Shown here: positions 12,682 to 22,155 of the stretch, one piece after another | Position numbering within the stretch: position 1 is the stretch's first letter | How the letters are laid out: every line of letters begins with the position of its first letter | The notes under the pieces: generated by a model | What the model was told of the DNA's origin: nothing | Databases searched by the model: none | What the model saw: the letters and a program-made list of their open reading frames with translations, nothing else | Position numbers and translations under genes: made by a program | Assembly (NCBI GenBank): GCA_028689615.1 | Contig: JAQVCV010000053.1 | Span: 1-35,381 of the forward strand | Source of the DNA: Bacteroidales bacterium | GTDB taxonomy: Bacteria > Bacteroidota > Bacteroidia > Bacteroidales > TTA-H9 | Length of the DNA stretch: 35,381 bases | Reading direction: 5' to 3'

Positions 12682-14439
12682 ATGGAAAACTTTGTTGTAT
12701 CGGCCCGAAAATACCGCCCCGCGACATTCAACAGCGTTGTGGGTCAACCCTCTATTACCTCAACGCTGAAAAATGCTATCAGAAGCAATCACCTGGCACA
12801 GGCTTTCTTGTTTACAGGCCCAAGGGGTGTGGGCAAAACCACCTGCGCCCGCATACTGGCCAAAACCATCAATTGCCGCAACCTGACAGCCGAAACCGAG
12901 GCATGCAACGAGTGCGAATCGTGCAGGGCCTTTAATTCCAGCGCCTCTTTCAACATCTACGAGCTCGATGCCGCCTCCAACAACTCCGTTGATTCGATGC
13001 GTACCCTCATCGATCAGGTTCGCATCCCGCCGCAGGATGGTCGCTACAAAGTGTATATCATCGACGAGGTGCACATGCTCTCTTCACAGGCTTTCAATGC
13101 GTTCCTCAAAACCCTTGAAGAGCCTCCGGCCTATGCCAAGTTTATTCTTGCTACCACCGAGAAACACAAGATTCTGCCTACCATCCTCTCGCGCTGTCAG
13201 TCCTACGATTTTAAACGAATCACGGTTGACGATATCGTTCACCACCTCAACTGGGTTGCCAGCCAGGAGGGTATCGACGCCGAACAGGATGCCCTGCACA
13301 TCATAGCCCGCAAAGCCGATGGCGGTATGCGCGACTCCCTCTCCATTTTCGACCAACTGGTGAGCTACACCGGAAACCACCTCACCTACCAAAAGGTGAT
13401 CGAAAGCCTCAACGTGCTCGACCACGAGTATTATTTCAAAGCCGTTGATTTGTTGTTGGCTGCCGACTCTGCCGGCATCATCACCCTGTTCAACCAGGTG
13501 ATCGAAAGTGGCTTCGACGGGCAGCATTTCATCAACGGGCTGGGCGACCACCTCAGGCAGTTGATGCTGTCGCTCAATCCCGAAACCCTGAAATTGCTCG
13601 AAGCTGCCGCCAGCATCAAACAACTCTATGCCGAACAGGTATCGCGCTGCTCGCTGCAGTTCCTGCTGCAAGCCCTCGACATCGTAAACAAGTGCGACAT
13701 CGATTACCGCATCTCGAACAACAAACGGTTGCATATCGAAATAGCTTTGTTGAAAATGAGCAGGTTGGTGGCTGCTCCCGAGCCTGCTCTGCCTACCCGC
13801 CCCGCACCCGTTTCTTCACCGGCACCACCACCACCACGTGCCGCGCAACCCAGCTCTGCCCCCGCTCCGTCACCCTCTGCTACAACTCCTGTTCAACCCG
13901 GCCCTTCCCAAGCCACTCCACCCCCGTCGCAGGCCCAACCCGTGCAGGCACAGCCCGCATCGCAACCTCCACGAGGGATGATGGGGGCTGCCTTCGGTGT
14001 GGGCCTGAAGTCGATTGGAGTTCCCAAAGAGACCAAATCGGACGCGGAGCCGGCAATCGAAGCCGAGAAGAGAACCCCGTTCAGCCAGGAGCAGTTGGAT
14101 GCTGTCTGGAGCGAGATTGTGAACTCGATTCCCCGCGACCAGGTTACCTACCACCTCGCGTTAAGCGGCAGCAAGCCCCAACTGACCGAAAACTTCGTGA
14201 TTGAGCAACGTGTTGATAACAAGATGCAAGAGGAGGCCCTGATGGAGCATCGGCCCGAGATTTACCAAACCCTCAGGCAGCGCCTGAACAACAACGTGCT
14301 TCAAATTCAGGTGGTGGTGAGCCCTCAGGCCGAGAAGGCAAAAGTTTATACCCCTGTCGAAAAATTCAACCGGATGGCCGAGATCAACCCGGCTCTGAAC
14401 GATCTGAAAACCAGGTTTGATCTGGAAATTGAAGGCTAA
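12682..14439 (+). CDS. dnaX: DNA polymerase III subunit gamma/tau
   Basis: 585 residues. The clamp-loader ATPase of the replicative polymerase. N-terminal AAA+ core: ARKYRPATFNSVVGQ, Walker A GPRGVGKT (about 46-53), a zinc module with Cys in INCRN and CNECESC, Walker B/DEAH-like IIDEVHML, sensor 1 LATTE and the arginine-finger motif SRCQSYDFKRI. The middle domain III runs to about residue 365. A Pro/Ala-rich linker (about 375-430) leads to a C-terminal tau-like domain for contacting polymerase. No frameshift slippery run was looked for beyond inspection. Transcribed divergently from the mla operon and convergent with the large kinase gene, 29 bp from its stop. Confidence 0.97.
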   Translation: MENFVVSARKYRPATFNSVVGQPSITSTLKNAIRSNHLAQAFLFTGPRGVGKTTCARILAKTINCRNLTAETEACNECESCRAFNSSASFNIYELDAASNNSVDSMRTLIDQVRIPPQDGRYKVYIIDEVHMLSSQAFNAFLKTLEEPPAYAKFILATTEKHKILPTILSRCQSYDFKRITVDDIVHHLNWVASQEGIDAEQDALHIIARKADGGMRDSLSIFDQLVSYTGNHLTYQKVIESLNVLDHEYYFKAVDLLLAADSAGIITLFNQVIESGFDGQHFINGLGDHLRQLMLSLNPETLKLLEAAASIKQLYAEQVSRCSLQFLLQALDIVNKCDIDYRISNNKRLHIEIALLKMSRLVAAPEPALPTRPAPVSSPAPPPPRAAQPSSAPAPSPSATTPVQPGPSQATPPPSQAQPVQAQPASQPPRGMMGAAFGVGLKSIGVPKETKSDAEPAIEAEKRTPFSQEQLDAVWSEIVNSIPRDQVTYHLALSGSKPQLTENFVIEQRVDNKMQEEALMEHRPEIYQTLRQRLNNNVLQIQVVVSPQAEKAKVYTPVEKFNRMAEINPALNDLKTRFDLEIEG

Positions 14440-14468
14440 GTTGCAAAAAGCCCGTTAGCAGAGCTTCA

Positions 14469-17400
14469 TCAGCCGGTCATTTGTTTCAGCAAATGGAGCA
14501 ATTCGTCGCGGCGGTAGGGTTTGGTGAGGTAATGAGAACACCCTCTCGACAGATACTCTTCGCGATGCCCGTCGAGCGCGTTGGCCGTGATGGCCGCAAT
14601 GGGAATGGCGTTGCAACCTGGGATTTCCCTGATTTTTTCCACCGTGGCAATACCGCTCATCCCACTTCCCAGGTTGATGTCCATCAGCACTGCATCGTAG
14701 CGGTGGAGCCCCAGCAACCTGATAGCCTCTTCGCCCGTAGCCACCCTGTGCATAACTGCTTGTTTCTTCAAAATGATCTCGGCCAGAATGGCGCTGGGTT
14801 CGTCATCTTCTACCAACAAAACGTGGGGCAGTTCGTTCCCGGGCATCGCGTTATCGGCGGGTTGTTGTTCAACCCCAGCCGGTTGGTGACTCTGGGGTTG
14901 GTTGGCCGGCAGGTTGGTGTAGGCGGGAAGCCACAGGGTGAATACCGATCCCTCTCCGGGTTGACTCTCAACAGTAAGGCGTCCGCCCAACAATTGAGCG
15001 AACCGTTGTGAGATGTGCAAGCCCAACCCTGTCCCTTCGTAAGCCCGGTTTACCCCTTCGCTAACCTGGCGGAACTCTTCAAAAATCAATCCCAGGTGTT
15101 CGCTCGCGATACCGATGCCGGAATCGGATACCCTGACAAAAGCAACCCCTTTTTCATCAACCTGGGCGCTCCCTGTTGTGATGGTTACGCCTCCTTTCCG
15201 GGTGAATTTGATCGCGTTGGATAAAAGGTGCCCAACTATTTTCCCCACGAGTTCTTCTTTGGTTAGTACAGGAAGATCCTCTTCGGGGGCAGAAAAATCA
15301 AACCAAAGCCCTTTGGATCGGGCCGTATTTTCAAAGAACGAGAATCTGTTTTTAGCTATCAGGTTAAGATTGATAACTTTAAGGTTGATAGAGTCGAAAG
15401 TGGATTCGAATGCCGACAGGTCGAGGATTCCCGTGAGGGTATCGAGCAGCCTCTCGCCGCTTTGGTAGATGCTCTGCACCATTTCGTGGTGATCGGGATC
15501 GGTTACCTCGTTCTGCAGGTATTCCGCGAAACCCATGATGCCATTAAGAGGTGTGCGTATTTCGTGGCTAAGATTGGCCAGCAGTCTCGACCGGAGCAGG
15601 CTCACCTCTTCGGCTTTGTTGCGGGCTGCCACCAGGTCGGCTTCGGTCTGTTTGCGCGAGGTGATGTCGCGGAAAATCTCCAGCATGGCGGGTTTCCCTT
15701 TGAATATCATTCCTGTATGGTTGATCTCGAAGATGCGGCCGCCCATCACATCGCCCGATTCATAAAGCCGCGTTTCGCCCTGCTTTATCCCCGATTTCAA
15801 GGGGCAGTCGATGCACTGGCTTTGGTCGTCGCGGTAAAGTTCCCAGCACTTTTCACCGGAGATGTCGCCCGGGAAGAGGTTCCGCAGATTGTCGTTCATA
15901 AACAGCACGTTGCCCTCGTAATCCACAATGTCGATGGCGAAGGGGATGGTGCGCAACAGGGTTTCGTTCAACAGGTTGCTTTCTGCAAGCGACGTGTGGC
16001 TGGCTCTTTTATCGAGTATCTTGGTCAACTCGTGGCTGATGGTATTCACCAGGTCGAGGTCGGTTTGGTCGTAGTCGTCGGGTTTGTTGCCAACACCAAA
16101 AATGAGTATCACCTGGTTGTCAACCACAACCGGGATGCTCATAAAGCGGGTTACAGGTATATGTCCCTCGGGCAGGGGTTTGGAAGCAGGTTCTTCGTTG
16201 AAGTGGTTACAAACATAGGGTTGTTTGGTTTCGAGGCAGCGAGTCCATATACCGGTGCATTTGAGGTCGTACGACTCGGGATATTGGGTTTTACACAACT
16301 CTTTTGTAGCTGGATCCCATGTTGTTGGCATCACGGTTTGCTGATCGGCACTCAGGCGGTGGCAGAATCCTGAGCTGCTCTTGGTTACCTGCATGGCAAC
16401 GGAGAGCACTTGTTGGAAGAGTTCGTTTTCGGTGATTTCGTTGGCCGATGAATAGAGTTTCAGCAGCAGGGTGTCGCATTCGGCGTTTCTTCTAATGGTT
16501 TCCTCGGCCTTACGTTGGTCGGTGATGTCGAGCATGGCCCCAATCATTCTCAGGGCTACCCCTTCCTGATCGCGTATCACGTAACCGCGATCCATCACGA
16601 GGGCATATTGGCCATTGGCTCTTCTAAACCTGTACTCGTCGGTCCAATTTGTGAGTTCGGGGTTGTTTACCACTTCCAGGCAGTAGGAATTGGCTCTTTC
16701 GTAATCGTCGGGGTGCACCCGTTCTCCCCACCAATCTTCGTGTTGAGGTTCCTGCACAATGTCTGTCCAGCCAAAAACCTGCTCGCCGGCCCGGTTCCAG
16801 ATCAGCTTCTTTTGAAGCACATCCCAGTCCCAAACCACATCGTTGGTTACCATCAAAGCTGTTCGCAACTGGAGCTCGCTCTCGCGCAACTGCTGCTCGG
16901 CCTGATGGCGCCAGGTAACATCGCGCGACATTCCAAGGAAATAAGCAAACCGGCCGGAAGCATCGTAAACCCTTGTAACCTTGACATCAATCCACATGGT
17001 GTGCCCGTCTTTGTGGTATTGTTCCACCTCGAAACTTACGGGCGATTCTTGTTTAATCCCGTTCGCGATCTCTTCGCGGGCCTTGTTGATGAAACTTTCC
17101 GATTTAGCAATTGAAGCGTTGGTTAAAAGGTCTTTAAAGGTCATTTTTTGCGCTTCCTCAACGCTGTAACCAAACAGCGAGGTTGCTGCCGGACTTAAAT
17201 AAAGGAACCTGCCCTCTAGGTTCATGGTCCAAACCACATCGGTCAGGTTCTCGGTCAGTTGCCTGTAGAGTGCTTCGCTCTCTTTCAGCTTGATCTCGGC
17301 CTGCCGTCTGTCGGTAATGTCGCGGTTGATGCTCAGAATGGCCCTGGTTCCCCGGTAATCAACAAACGAAGCAGTTGCTTCAAACACGATCTTGTCGCCG

Positions 17401-19712
17401 TTTCGGTTCTCGTGGCAGGTTTCAAATCCATCTACCGAACCTGTTGCCATCACTTTTTCTATCCACTCTTTCCCTCTTTCCGGATTGACCGAAAAATCGA
17501 GCAGCGATTTGCCCAGCAACTCCTCGTAAGTGTAACCATAGAGGTTGCAGGCCTTTTGGTTGGCTTCCAGAATCACCTCGTCGTGAGGTTGGAAGATGAT
17601 GATGGCATCGTGTGCTTTATCAAAAAGGTGGTGGTAGTCGGCTTCAGAACGTTTGAGGGCTTCAAGCACCTCTACCTGTTCTGTTACATCTTTCACAAAT
17701 CCGATGAACCGGTCGCCGGCAAGGCTGGCTGCCGAAACCATCCCTTTTATTTTTCTCCCGTTAGGGTGGTTGAAGGTGAAAATGCCGTCAGCCTTGCCTG
17801 TGGTCACAACTTTTTGGAAATGGAGGAGTGCATCGTCCATATTCTCGGTGGCCACCAGGTCGCCAATTGACATCGATAGCAGTTCTTCGCGTGAGTAACC
17901 AAAAAATTCGCAGGCGGCAGGATTGGCGTCGAGGTATTGCCCTTTTTGGTTCACGATCGTAATTCCATCGGGAGCCTTCAGGATGTATTCGCTGAACCTC
18001 TGTTCGCTTTCGAGCAGCGCGTTGAGGGCTTCGCGCTGTATTGTTTCGTCGAGGGCCAGCCCTTCAATGGTCACGGGATTTCCCTGGTCATCGCAAATCA
18101 CGTTCAGCCTTTGCGTGGTCCATTTTATGGATCCATCGCGGGCAATCCATCGCAAGGTGAGCGATTTACGACCGGGGTTTTGCATGAATTGTTGCAAGAG
18201 GGGAAGGTCGTCGGGATGGATGATTTTCTGACCCAGTTCGGGTTGTGCATAATGCTCTTCGGGGGTGTAGCCGGTGATGGCGGTGCAGGCCGGGCTCACG
18301 TATTCGAAATGGGGTTCGGGAAAAAAACTGAAACGGTAAACGATAGCAGGGGCATTTTCTGCCAATTCGCGAAATTTTGCTTCGCTGTCGATCAGTTGTT
18401 TTTCGTATTCGAGTTGCCCGCGGATGTCGCGAAAAACGCCGCAAAGCACTTTTTTCCCTCTGTATTGCATGTGCCCTGCCATAATTTCCACGGGGATTTC
18501 ATGACCCCGGGCTGTTATAACAATGTTGCGCAGGGGGAGCATCTCACTCACTTCCCTTGCTGCTAAAGTGTGCGCTTCAAAGGTGTTGGTGTTTTTCGTG
18601 GGGTGCAGTTTCGATTGGTGCATCCCGATGAGTTCATCGGGACGATAGCCTGTTAGTTCAAAAGCCTTGCGGTTGGCATCCAATATAATGCCGGTTTTCA
18701 GGTCGGCAATCAGTATGGCATCGGGCGAACCGTGGAAAAGCTCCCTGTAGGTTTGTTCTGTCTGGTTCAATTCGTCCGAAAGCCTCGCGGGTTGCGTAAT
18801 GTCGTGTGCTCTGCCGAGGATGAACGTCAGGTTTGGGTTCACGGGGAAAGGGATCAGGGTGATTTCGACAGTGAACGTGCCCGCCGGCACACGGTTGGTT
18901 TCGCTGAAGACCACCTGCTTTTTCGTGTCGAAAGCCTCTTTCATTTGGAGGTGCATGCGCTGGAGCGAATCGGCAGGAGCCCATTGTGCTAGTGCATCAA
19001 GCGACAGTCCAACCAGTTGGTCTTCGTTGAGGCCGGTTGTTTGCTGGTAAGCATGGTTCAGGGCTGCTATCACGAAGTTGTCGCCCTGGGTGGTGGCTGT
19101 CAACCAGTGGGCATCGGGGTGCGAATAGAAAACCTGCTCTGAAATAAGCTTGTTGAAAGCAATTCGACGCAACTCATCAACGGGGAGCGGATCGTTGGTG
19201 TCAGATTGAACAGCAGGGATTTGTGGAAAGGTTGTTGAGAGCAGTTGCCTGATGAAACTGATGATTTCGGCCACCTGCTGGTGATCGAAAGCTGGCAGCG
19301 AACCCATCGCTTTCTGAAAAGCAGATGGCGTGATGCCCGACGCCAGGGCTGCCTCGCGGGTTTCTTCGGGATTGGAAAGCTCGGTGACAAACTGACCTGC
19401 CACAAGGTAGAACTTTGCTCCTGTTGAGTTTTCAAAGGCAACAGCCAGTTCAGAAAAGCCGGCAACATTGGTGAAAACACCACGGGTCTGATCGGTGCTG
19501 TGGCATGGAAGGCTGTACTGGGAAAGCAGCGAAGCGGAACTTGCAACTGATTCACCAACAGGGGTGTTTGACCTCTGAAAAAGACACGTTGCGGTTTCAT
19601 TCACGATGGCGTAACCCAGCGACTGAAGACGAAAAAAACTGTCGAGCAACGGGATGAGTGTTGAGAATGAAGATTCCTCACCCGGGGGATTGTTGTCCAT
19701 TTTCTGATTCAT
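14469..19712 (-). CDS. Soluble hybrid sensor histidine kinase with about eight PAS domains
   Basis: 1747 residues from the ATG at 19712. The frame opens further upstream, but a predicted promoter (19757-19786) puts the transcript start inside that extension. Order of domains: PocR-like sensory region (about 20-165; ending in FYLVAGQF); seven PAS domains between about 190 and 1070, each closing with a 'GxxxDIT/DVT' strand; a GAF domain (about 1080-1235); an eighth PAS (about 1250-1355, with the extra Cys motif QCIDC); HisKA with SHEIRTPLNG (His 1383); HATPase with NAIKFT, DSGIGIA and GTGLGLHIS; and a receiver domain with VEDDEPSA and phospho-acceptor Asp 1678 in LMDINL. No transmembrane segment, so it senses cytoplasmic signals. 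Several PAS copies are probably recent duplications. The output partner is not encoded nearby. Confidence 0.95.
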   Translation of the reverse strand: MNQKMDNNPPGEESSFSTLIPLLDSFFRLQSLGYAIVNETATCLFQRSNTPVGESVASSASLLSQYSLPCHSTDQTRGVFTNVAGFSELAVAFENSTGAKFYLVAGQFVTELSNPEETREAALASGITPSAFQKAMGSLPAFDHQQVAEIISFIRQLLSTTFPQIPAVQSDTNDPLPVDELRRIAFNKLISEQVFYSHPDAHWLTATTQGDNFVIAALNHAYQQTTGLNEDQLVGLSLDALAQWAPADSLQRMHLQMKEAFDTKKQVVFSETNRVPAGTFTVEITLIPFPVNPNLTFILGRAHDITQPARLSDELNQTEQTYRELFHGSPDAILIADLKTGIILDANRKAFELTGYRPDELIGMHQSKLHPTKNTNTFEAHTLAAREVSEMLPLRNIVITARGHEIPVEIMAGHMQYRGKKVLCGVFRDIRGQLEYEKQLIDSEAKFRELAENAPAIVYRFSFFPEPHFEYVSPACTAITGYTPEEHYAQPELGQKIIHPDDLPLLQQFMQNPGRKSLTLRWIARDGSIKWTTQRLNVICDDQGNPVTIEGLALDETIQREALNALLESEQRFSEYILKAPDGITIVNQKGQYLDANPAACEFFGYSREELLSMSIGDLVATENMDDALLHFQKVVTTGKADGIFTFNHPNGRKIKGMVSAASLAGDRFIGFVKDVTEQVEVLEALKRSEADYHHLFDKAHDAIIIFQPHDEVILEANQKACNLYGYTYEELLGKSLLDFSVNPERGKEWIEKVMATGSVDGFETCHENRNGDKIVFEATASFVDYRGTRAILSINRDITDRRQAEIKLKESEALYRQLTENLTDVVWTMNLEGRFLYLSPAATSLFGYSVEEAQKMTFKDLLTNASIAKSESFINKAREEIANGIKQESPVSFEVEQYHKDGHTMWIDVKVTRVYDASGRFAYFLGMSRDVTWRHQAEQQLRESELQLRTALMVTNDVVWDWDVLQKKLIWNRAGEQVFGWTDIVQEPQHEDWWGERVHPDDYERANSYCLEVVNNPELTNWTDEYRFRRANGQYALVMDRGYVIRDQEGVALRMIGAMLDITDQRKAEETIRRNAECDTLLLKLYSSANEITENELFQQVLSVAMQVTKSSSGFCHRLSADQQTVMPTTWDPATKELCKTQYPESYDLKCTGIWTRCLETKQPYVCNHFNEEPASKPLPEGHIPVTRFMSIPVVVDNQVILIFGVGNKPDDYDQTDLDLVNTISHELTKILDKRASHTSLAESNLLNETLLRTIPFAIDIVDYEGNVLFMNDNLRNLFPGDISGEKCWELYRDDQSQCIDCPLKSGIKQGETRLYESGDVMGGRIFEINHTGMIFKGKPAMLEIFRDITSRKQTEADLVAARNKAEEVSLLRSRLLANLSHEIRTPLNGIMGFAEYLQNEVTDPDHHEMVQSIYQSGERLLDTLTGILDLSAFESTFDSINLKVINLNLIAKNRFSFFENTARSKGLWFDFSAPEEDLPVLTKEELVGKIVGHLLSNAIKFTRKGGVTITTGSAQVDEKGVAFVRVSDSGIGIASEHLGLIFEEFRQVSEGVNRAYEGTGLGLHISQRFAQLLGGRLTVESQPGEGSVFTLWLPAYTNLPANQPQSHQPAGVEQQPADNAMPGNELPHVLLVEDDEPSAILAEIILKKQAVMHRVATGEEAIRLLGLHRYDAVLMDINLGSGMSGIATVEKIREIPGCNAIPIAAITANALDGHREEYLSRGCSHYLTKPYRRDELLHLLKQMTG

Positions 19713-19756
19713 ATGCTTCCGTTTCTTAAAAAAACCACTCCGCGTAATTACATAAG

Positions 19757-19786
19757 CAAATATATACAAATAATGGAGAAAACAAA
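19757..19786 (-). promoter_or_regulatory. Predicted promoter of the large hybrid kinase gene
   Basis: On the minus strand TTTG (19786-19783), 18 nt, TATATTTG (19764-19757), a full match to TTTG-N18/21-TANNTTTG. It lies about 45 nt before the ATG at 19712 and argues against the TTG at 19769 as start. Confidence 0.6.
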
Positions 19787-19843
19787 CCGCAATCTGTATT
19801 TTTAATACAAAAAGGCTGACAGGTTGAAATGCTGTTGGATCGG

Positions 19844-19875
19844 TTGTGATCGCTGCCCGAAAATTGATACTTTTG
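19844..19875 (+). promoter_or_regulatory. Predicted promoter of the kinase-regulator-sulfotransferase operon
   Basis: TTG (19844-19846), 21 nt, TACTTTTG (19868-19875), exact to the Bacteroidota consensus. The transcript would start around 19880, 14 nt before ATG 19894, and excludes the earlier in-frame ATG at 19846. Confidence 0.62.
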
Positions 19876-19893
19876 CCGGTTGCAAATATTGTA

Positions 19894-21492
19894 ATGAGCC
19901 GACGAAAGATTAGTTTAACCGAAAAAATGGTGGTTTACACCTTGTTGCTTGCCACTCCCGCCATGGTATTGTTTGGCAGCTACGTGTGGATGAGTGGAAG
20001 AAGAGCCATCATGGACCGCACCTTCCAGCAACTGATCTCGGTAAGGGTTGAAAAGCAGCAACTGCTCGAACAGTATTTTCAGAACCGCGTGGAGGCAGCC
20101 AGGTTGTACCTGCTCGACACGGTTCAATACAAGCTTCCTCCCGATTTGTATGGTTTGGTGAAGGTTAGGCCAACAGCCTGCATCCCTAAAAGCGTCATAA
20201 CTGTTAGGCTTTCCGAGAAGCCCGTGGCTCAGGTTGACCGGCGCGCCCCTGTCTATCTGTTGGTTGATTGCGGAGGTTCTGTTTGTTGTCAGTTTTCGGT
20301 TGATGAAGTGATGCTCAACCAGATAATGATCAACAAGAACCCCTACAACGGGTTGGGAATTACCGGCGAGGCCTATTTAACAGGGTCTGATACGCTGATG
20401 CGAACCACCTCCAGGTTTCACAAAAATGCGATATTAAACACCCGTGTAGTTACCCGGGGCATACAAAGGGCACTGAACGGGGAAACAGGAACCGGTGTCT
20501 ATACCGATTATCGGGGAATCGAGGTTTTTGGTGCTTATGCCCCTTTCAAGATGCAAGGCCTCACGTGGGTTGTTGCTGCCGAAATTGATACAAGCGAAGC
20601 CTTGCTCCCGGTTACACAGCTTGGACGCAACATCCTGTTCATGGGCATTTTCACCACATTGGCCATTTTCACGGCGGTTTGGCTTGCCGCCAGAAAGATC
20701 ACCCGCCCTCTGGTAAGGCTGCGCGATGCTGCCGAGAAAATCAGTTCCGGCGATTACGATCAACGCGTATCCAATACCGCCACCGACGAGACCGGCGAAC
20801 TCACCGACAGCTTTAACTTCATGGCGGCGAAGCTCAGCCTTCAGGCAGAGCAACTCAAAAAAGAGCAACTCAGCCGCGCACGGGCCATGATCGACGGACA
20901 GGAACTGGAGCGACAACGACTGTCGCGTGAAATTCACGACAGTCTGGGACAAAACCTGCTGGCTGTAAAAATGTTGCTCAACAGGGCTTTGTCAACTCCC
21001 GGGGAACCCTTGTTGGATTTGGTAAAACCAGCGGCTGAACTTACCTCCGAAGCCATTCACGAAACCAGAGCCATTATCAACGATTTGCGTCCGCCATCGC
21101 TCACCGAACTGGGGCTTGCCGAGGCTCTGAAAAACCTTTGCCGCGAGATGGAGCAGGCCACGAACATCGCCGTGAAGTGCGAGTGTCAACCCGTGAAATG
21201 CTCACCCGTGCAGGCGGTCTATTTTTACCGCATAGCGCAGGAGGCTCTTCAAAATGTGGTGAAACATGCCCGGGCTGACCAGGTTGTCATAACTCTGCAA
21301 TCAACCTCCGATAAAATTGTGCTCAAAATAGTTGACAACGGCAAGGGGATCAACCTGCCACCAAACGAGCTTAAAGTGGGGGGGCTGCGCAACATCAGAG
21401 ACCGGGTTCAGATTCTGGGTGGCTGTTTTCATATGGATAAGGGGCCACAGGGCGGAACCGTTGTTCAAATTGAAGTGGATTTAACAAGCTGA
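19894..21492 (+). CDS. Membrane sensor histidine kinase (Cache-HAMP-HisKA_3)
   Basis: 532 residues from ATG 19894. Transmembrane segment about 13-32 (VVYTLLLATPAMVLFGSYVW), an outside sensor region about 35-240, a second transmembrane segment about 246-266, HAMP (ITRPLVRLRDAAEKISSGDY), a short coiled coil, then HisKA_3 with LSREIHDSLGQN (phospho-His 348) and a NarX-type HATPase (AQEALQNVVKHARA, VDNGKGI, GGLRNIRDRV). The outer region ends in GITGEAYLTG and DYRGIEVFGAYAPF, the pattern of the membrane-proximal half of a dCache domain. It is rather short for a full double Cache and contains a CCQ pair of Cys. The gene overlaps in function with the LuxR-type regulator 2 nt downstream, forming a two-component pair. 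Confidence 0.93.
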   Translation: MSRRKISLTEKMVVYTLLLATPAMVLFGSYVWMSGRRAIMDRTFQQLISVRVEKQQLLEQYFQNRVEAARLYLLDTVQYKLPPDLYGLVKVRPTACIPKSVITVRLSEKPVAQVDRRAPVYLLVDCGGSVCCQFSVDEVMLNQIMINKNPYNGLGITGEAYLTGSDTLMRTTSRFHKNAILNTRVVTRGIQRALNGETGTGVYTDYRGIEVFGAYAPFKMQGLTWVVAAEIDTSEALLPVTQLGRNILFMGIFTTLAIFTAVWLAARKITRPLVRLRDAAEKISSGDYDQRVSNTATDETGELTDSFNFMAAKLSLQAEQLKKEQLSRARAMIDGQELERQRLSREIHDSLGQNLLAVKMLLNRALSTPGEPLLDLVKPAAELTSEAIHETRAIINDLRPPSLTELGLAEALKNLCREMEQATNIAVKCECQPVKCSPVQAVYFYRIAQEALQNVVKHARADQVVITLQSTSDKIVLKIVDNGKGINLPPNELKVGGLRNIRDRVQILGGCFHMDKGPQGGTVVQIEVDLTS

Positions 21493-21494
21493 CT

Positions 21495-22145
21495 ATGGAA
21501 AACAAAAAAATATCAGTTTTTCTTACCGACGACCATCCCATTTTTCGCAATGGACTCAAATCGCTCCTTACCGAAGAGGAGGATGTTGAAATTGTGGGCG
21601 AAGCCTCTGATGCCAGCCAGTTGATGGATTTTCTGGGGCATACCCTCCCCGATGTTGTGGTTCTCGACATTACCCTGCCCGGAATGTCGGGTATTGAAGC
21701 CACCAAACAGATAACCATGCAATTTGGATGTGTTGCTGTGCTCATCCTTTCCATGCACGAGGGTGCCGATTACATTCTCAGCGCGTTGGAGGCTGGTGCC
21801 AAAGGTTACCTGCCCAAGGATGTGGAAAAGAGCGAACTGGTTTCAGCAATAAAAACCATTGCTTCAGGGGGTGAGTATTTTAGCAGGTCGATTTCGGCAA
21901 CCATGATGAAAGGACTGGTACAGCAAAAGAAAATGGAAGCTGAAACAGCCCCCCTCACCCTGCGCGAAAAAGAGATCCTGGCACTGGCAGCTTCTGGTGT
22001 CTCCAACCGCGACATCGCCGAAAAGCTTTTTATAAGCCCGCGCACCGTCGATTGCCACAAAAATCATATCATGCAAAAGCTTGAACTAAAAACCACAGCC
22101 GAACTCATACTCTACGCCATCAGAAATAAAATCATCGAACTTTAA
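21495..22145 (+). CDS. LuxR/NarL-type response regulator
   Basis: 216 residues. Receiver domain (1-120) with acidic pair DDH (12-14), phospho-acceptor Asp 58 in VVLDITLPGMSG, Ser/Thr switch in LILSMHE and Lys in YLPKD. A C-terminal GerE/LuxR helix-turn-helix (about 150-212) shows LTLREKEILALAASGVSNRDIA and SPRTVDCHKNHIMQKL. It is the DNA-binding partner of the kinase encoded just before it. Only 10 nt separate it from the first sulfotransferase gene, so it probably controls that operon, which is inference. Confidence 0.95.
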   Translation: MENKKISVFLTDDHPIFRNGLKSLLTEEEDVEIVGEASDASQLMDFLGHTLPDVVVLDITLPGMSGIEATKQITMQFGCVAVLILSMHEGADYILSALEAGAKGYLPKDVEKSELVSAIKTIASGGEYFSRSISATMMKGLVQQKKMEAETAPLTLREKEILALAASGVSNRDIAEKLFISPRTVDCHKNHIMQKLELKTTAELILYAIRNKIIEL

Positions 22146-22155
22146 GAACCGAATT

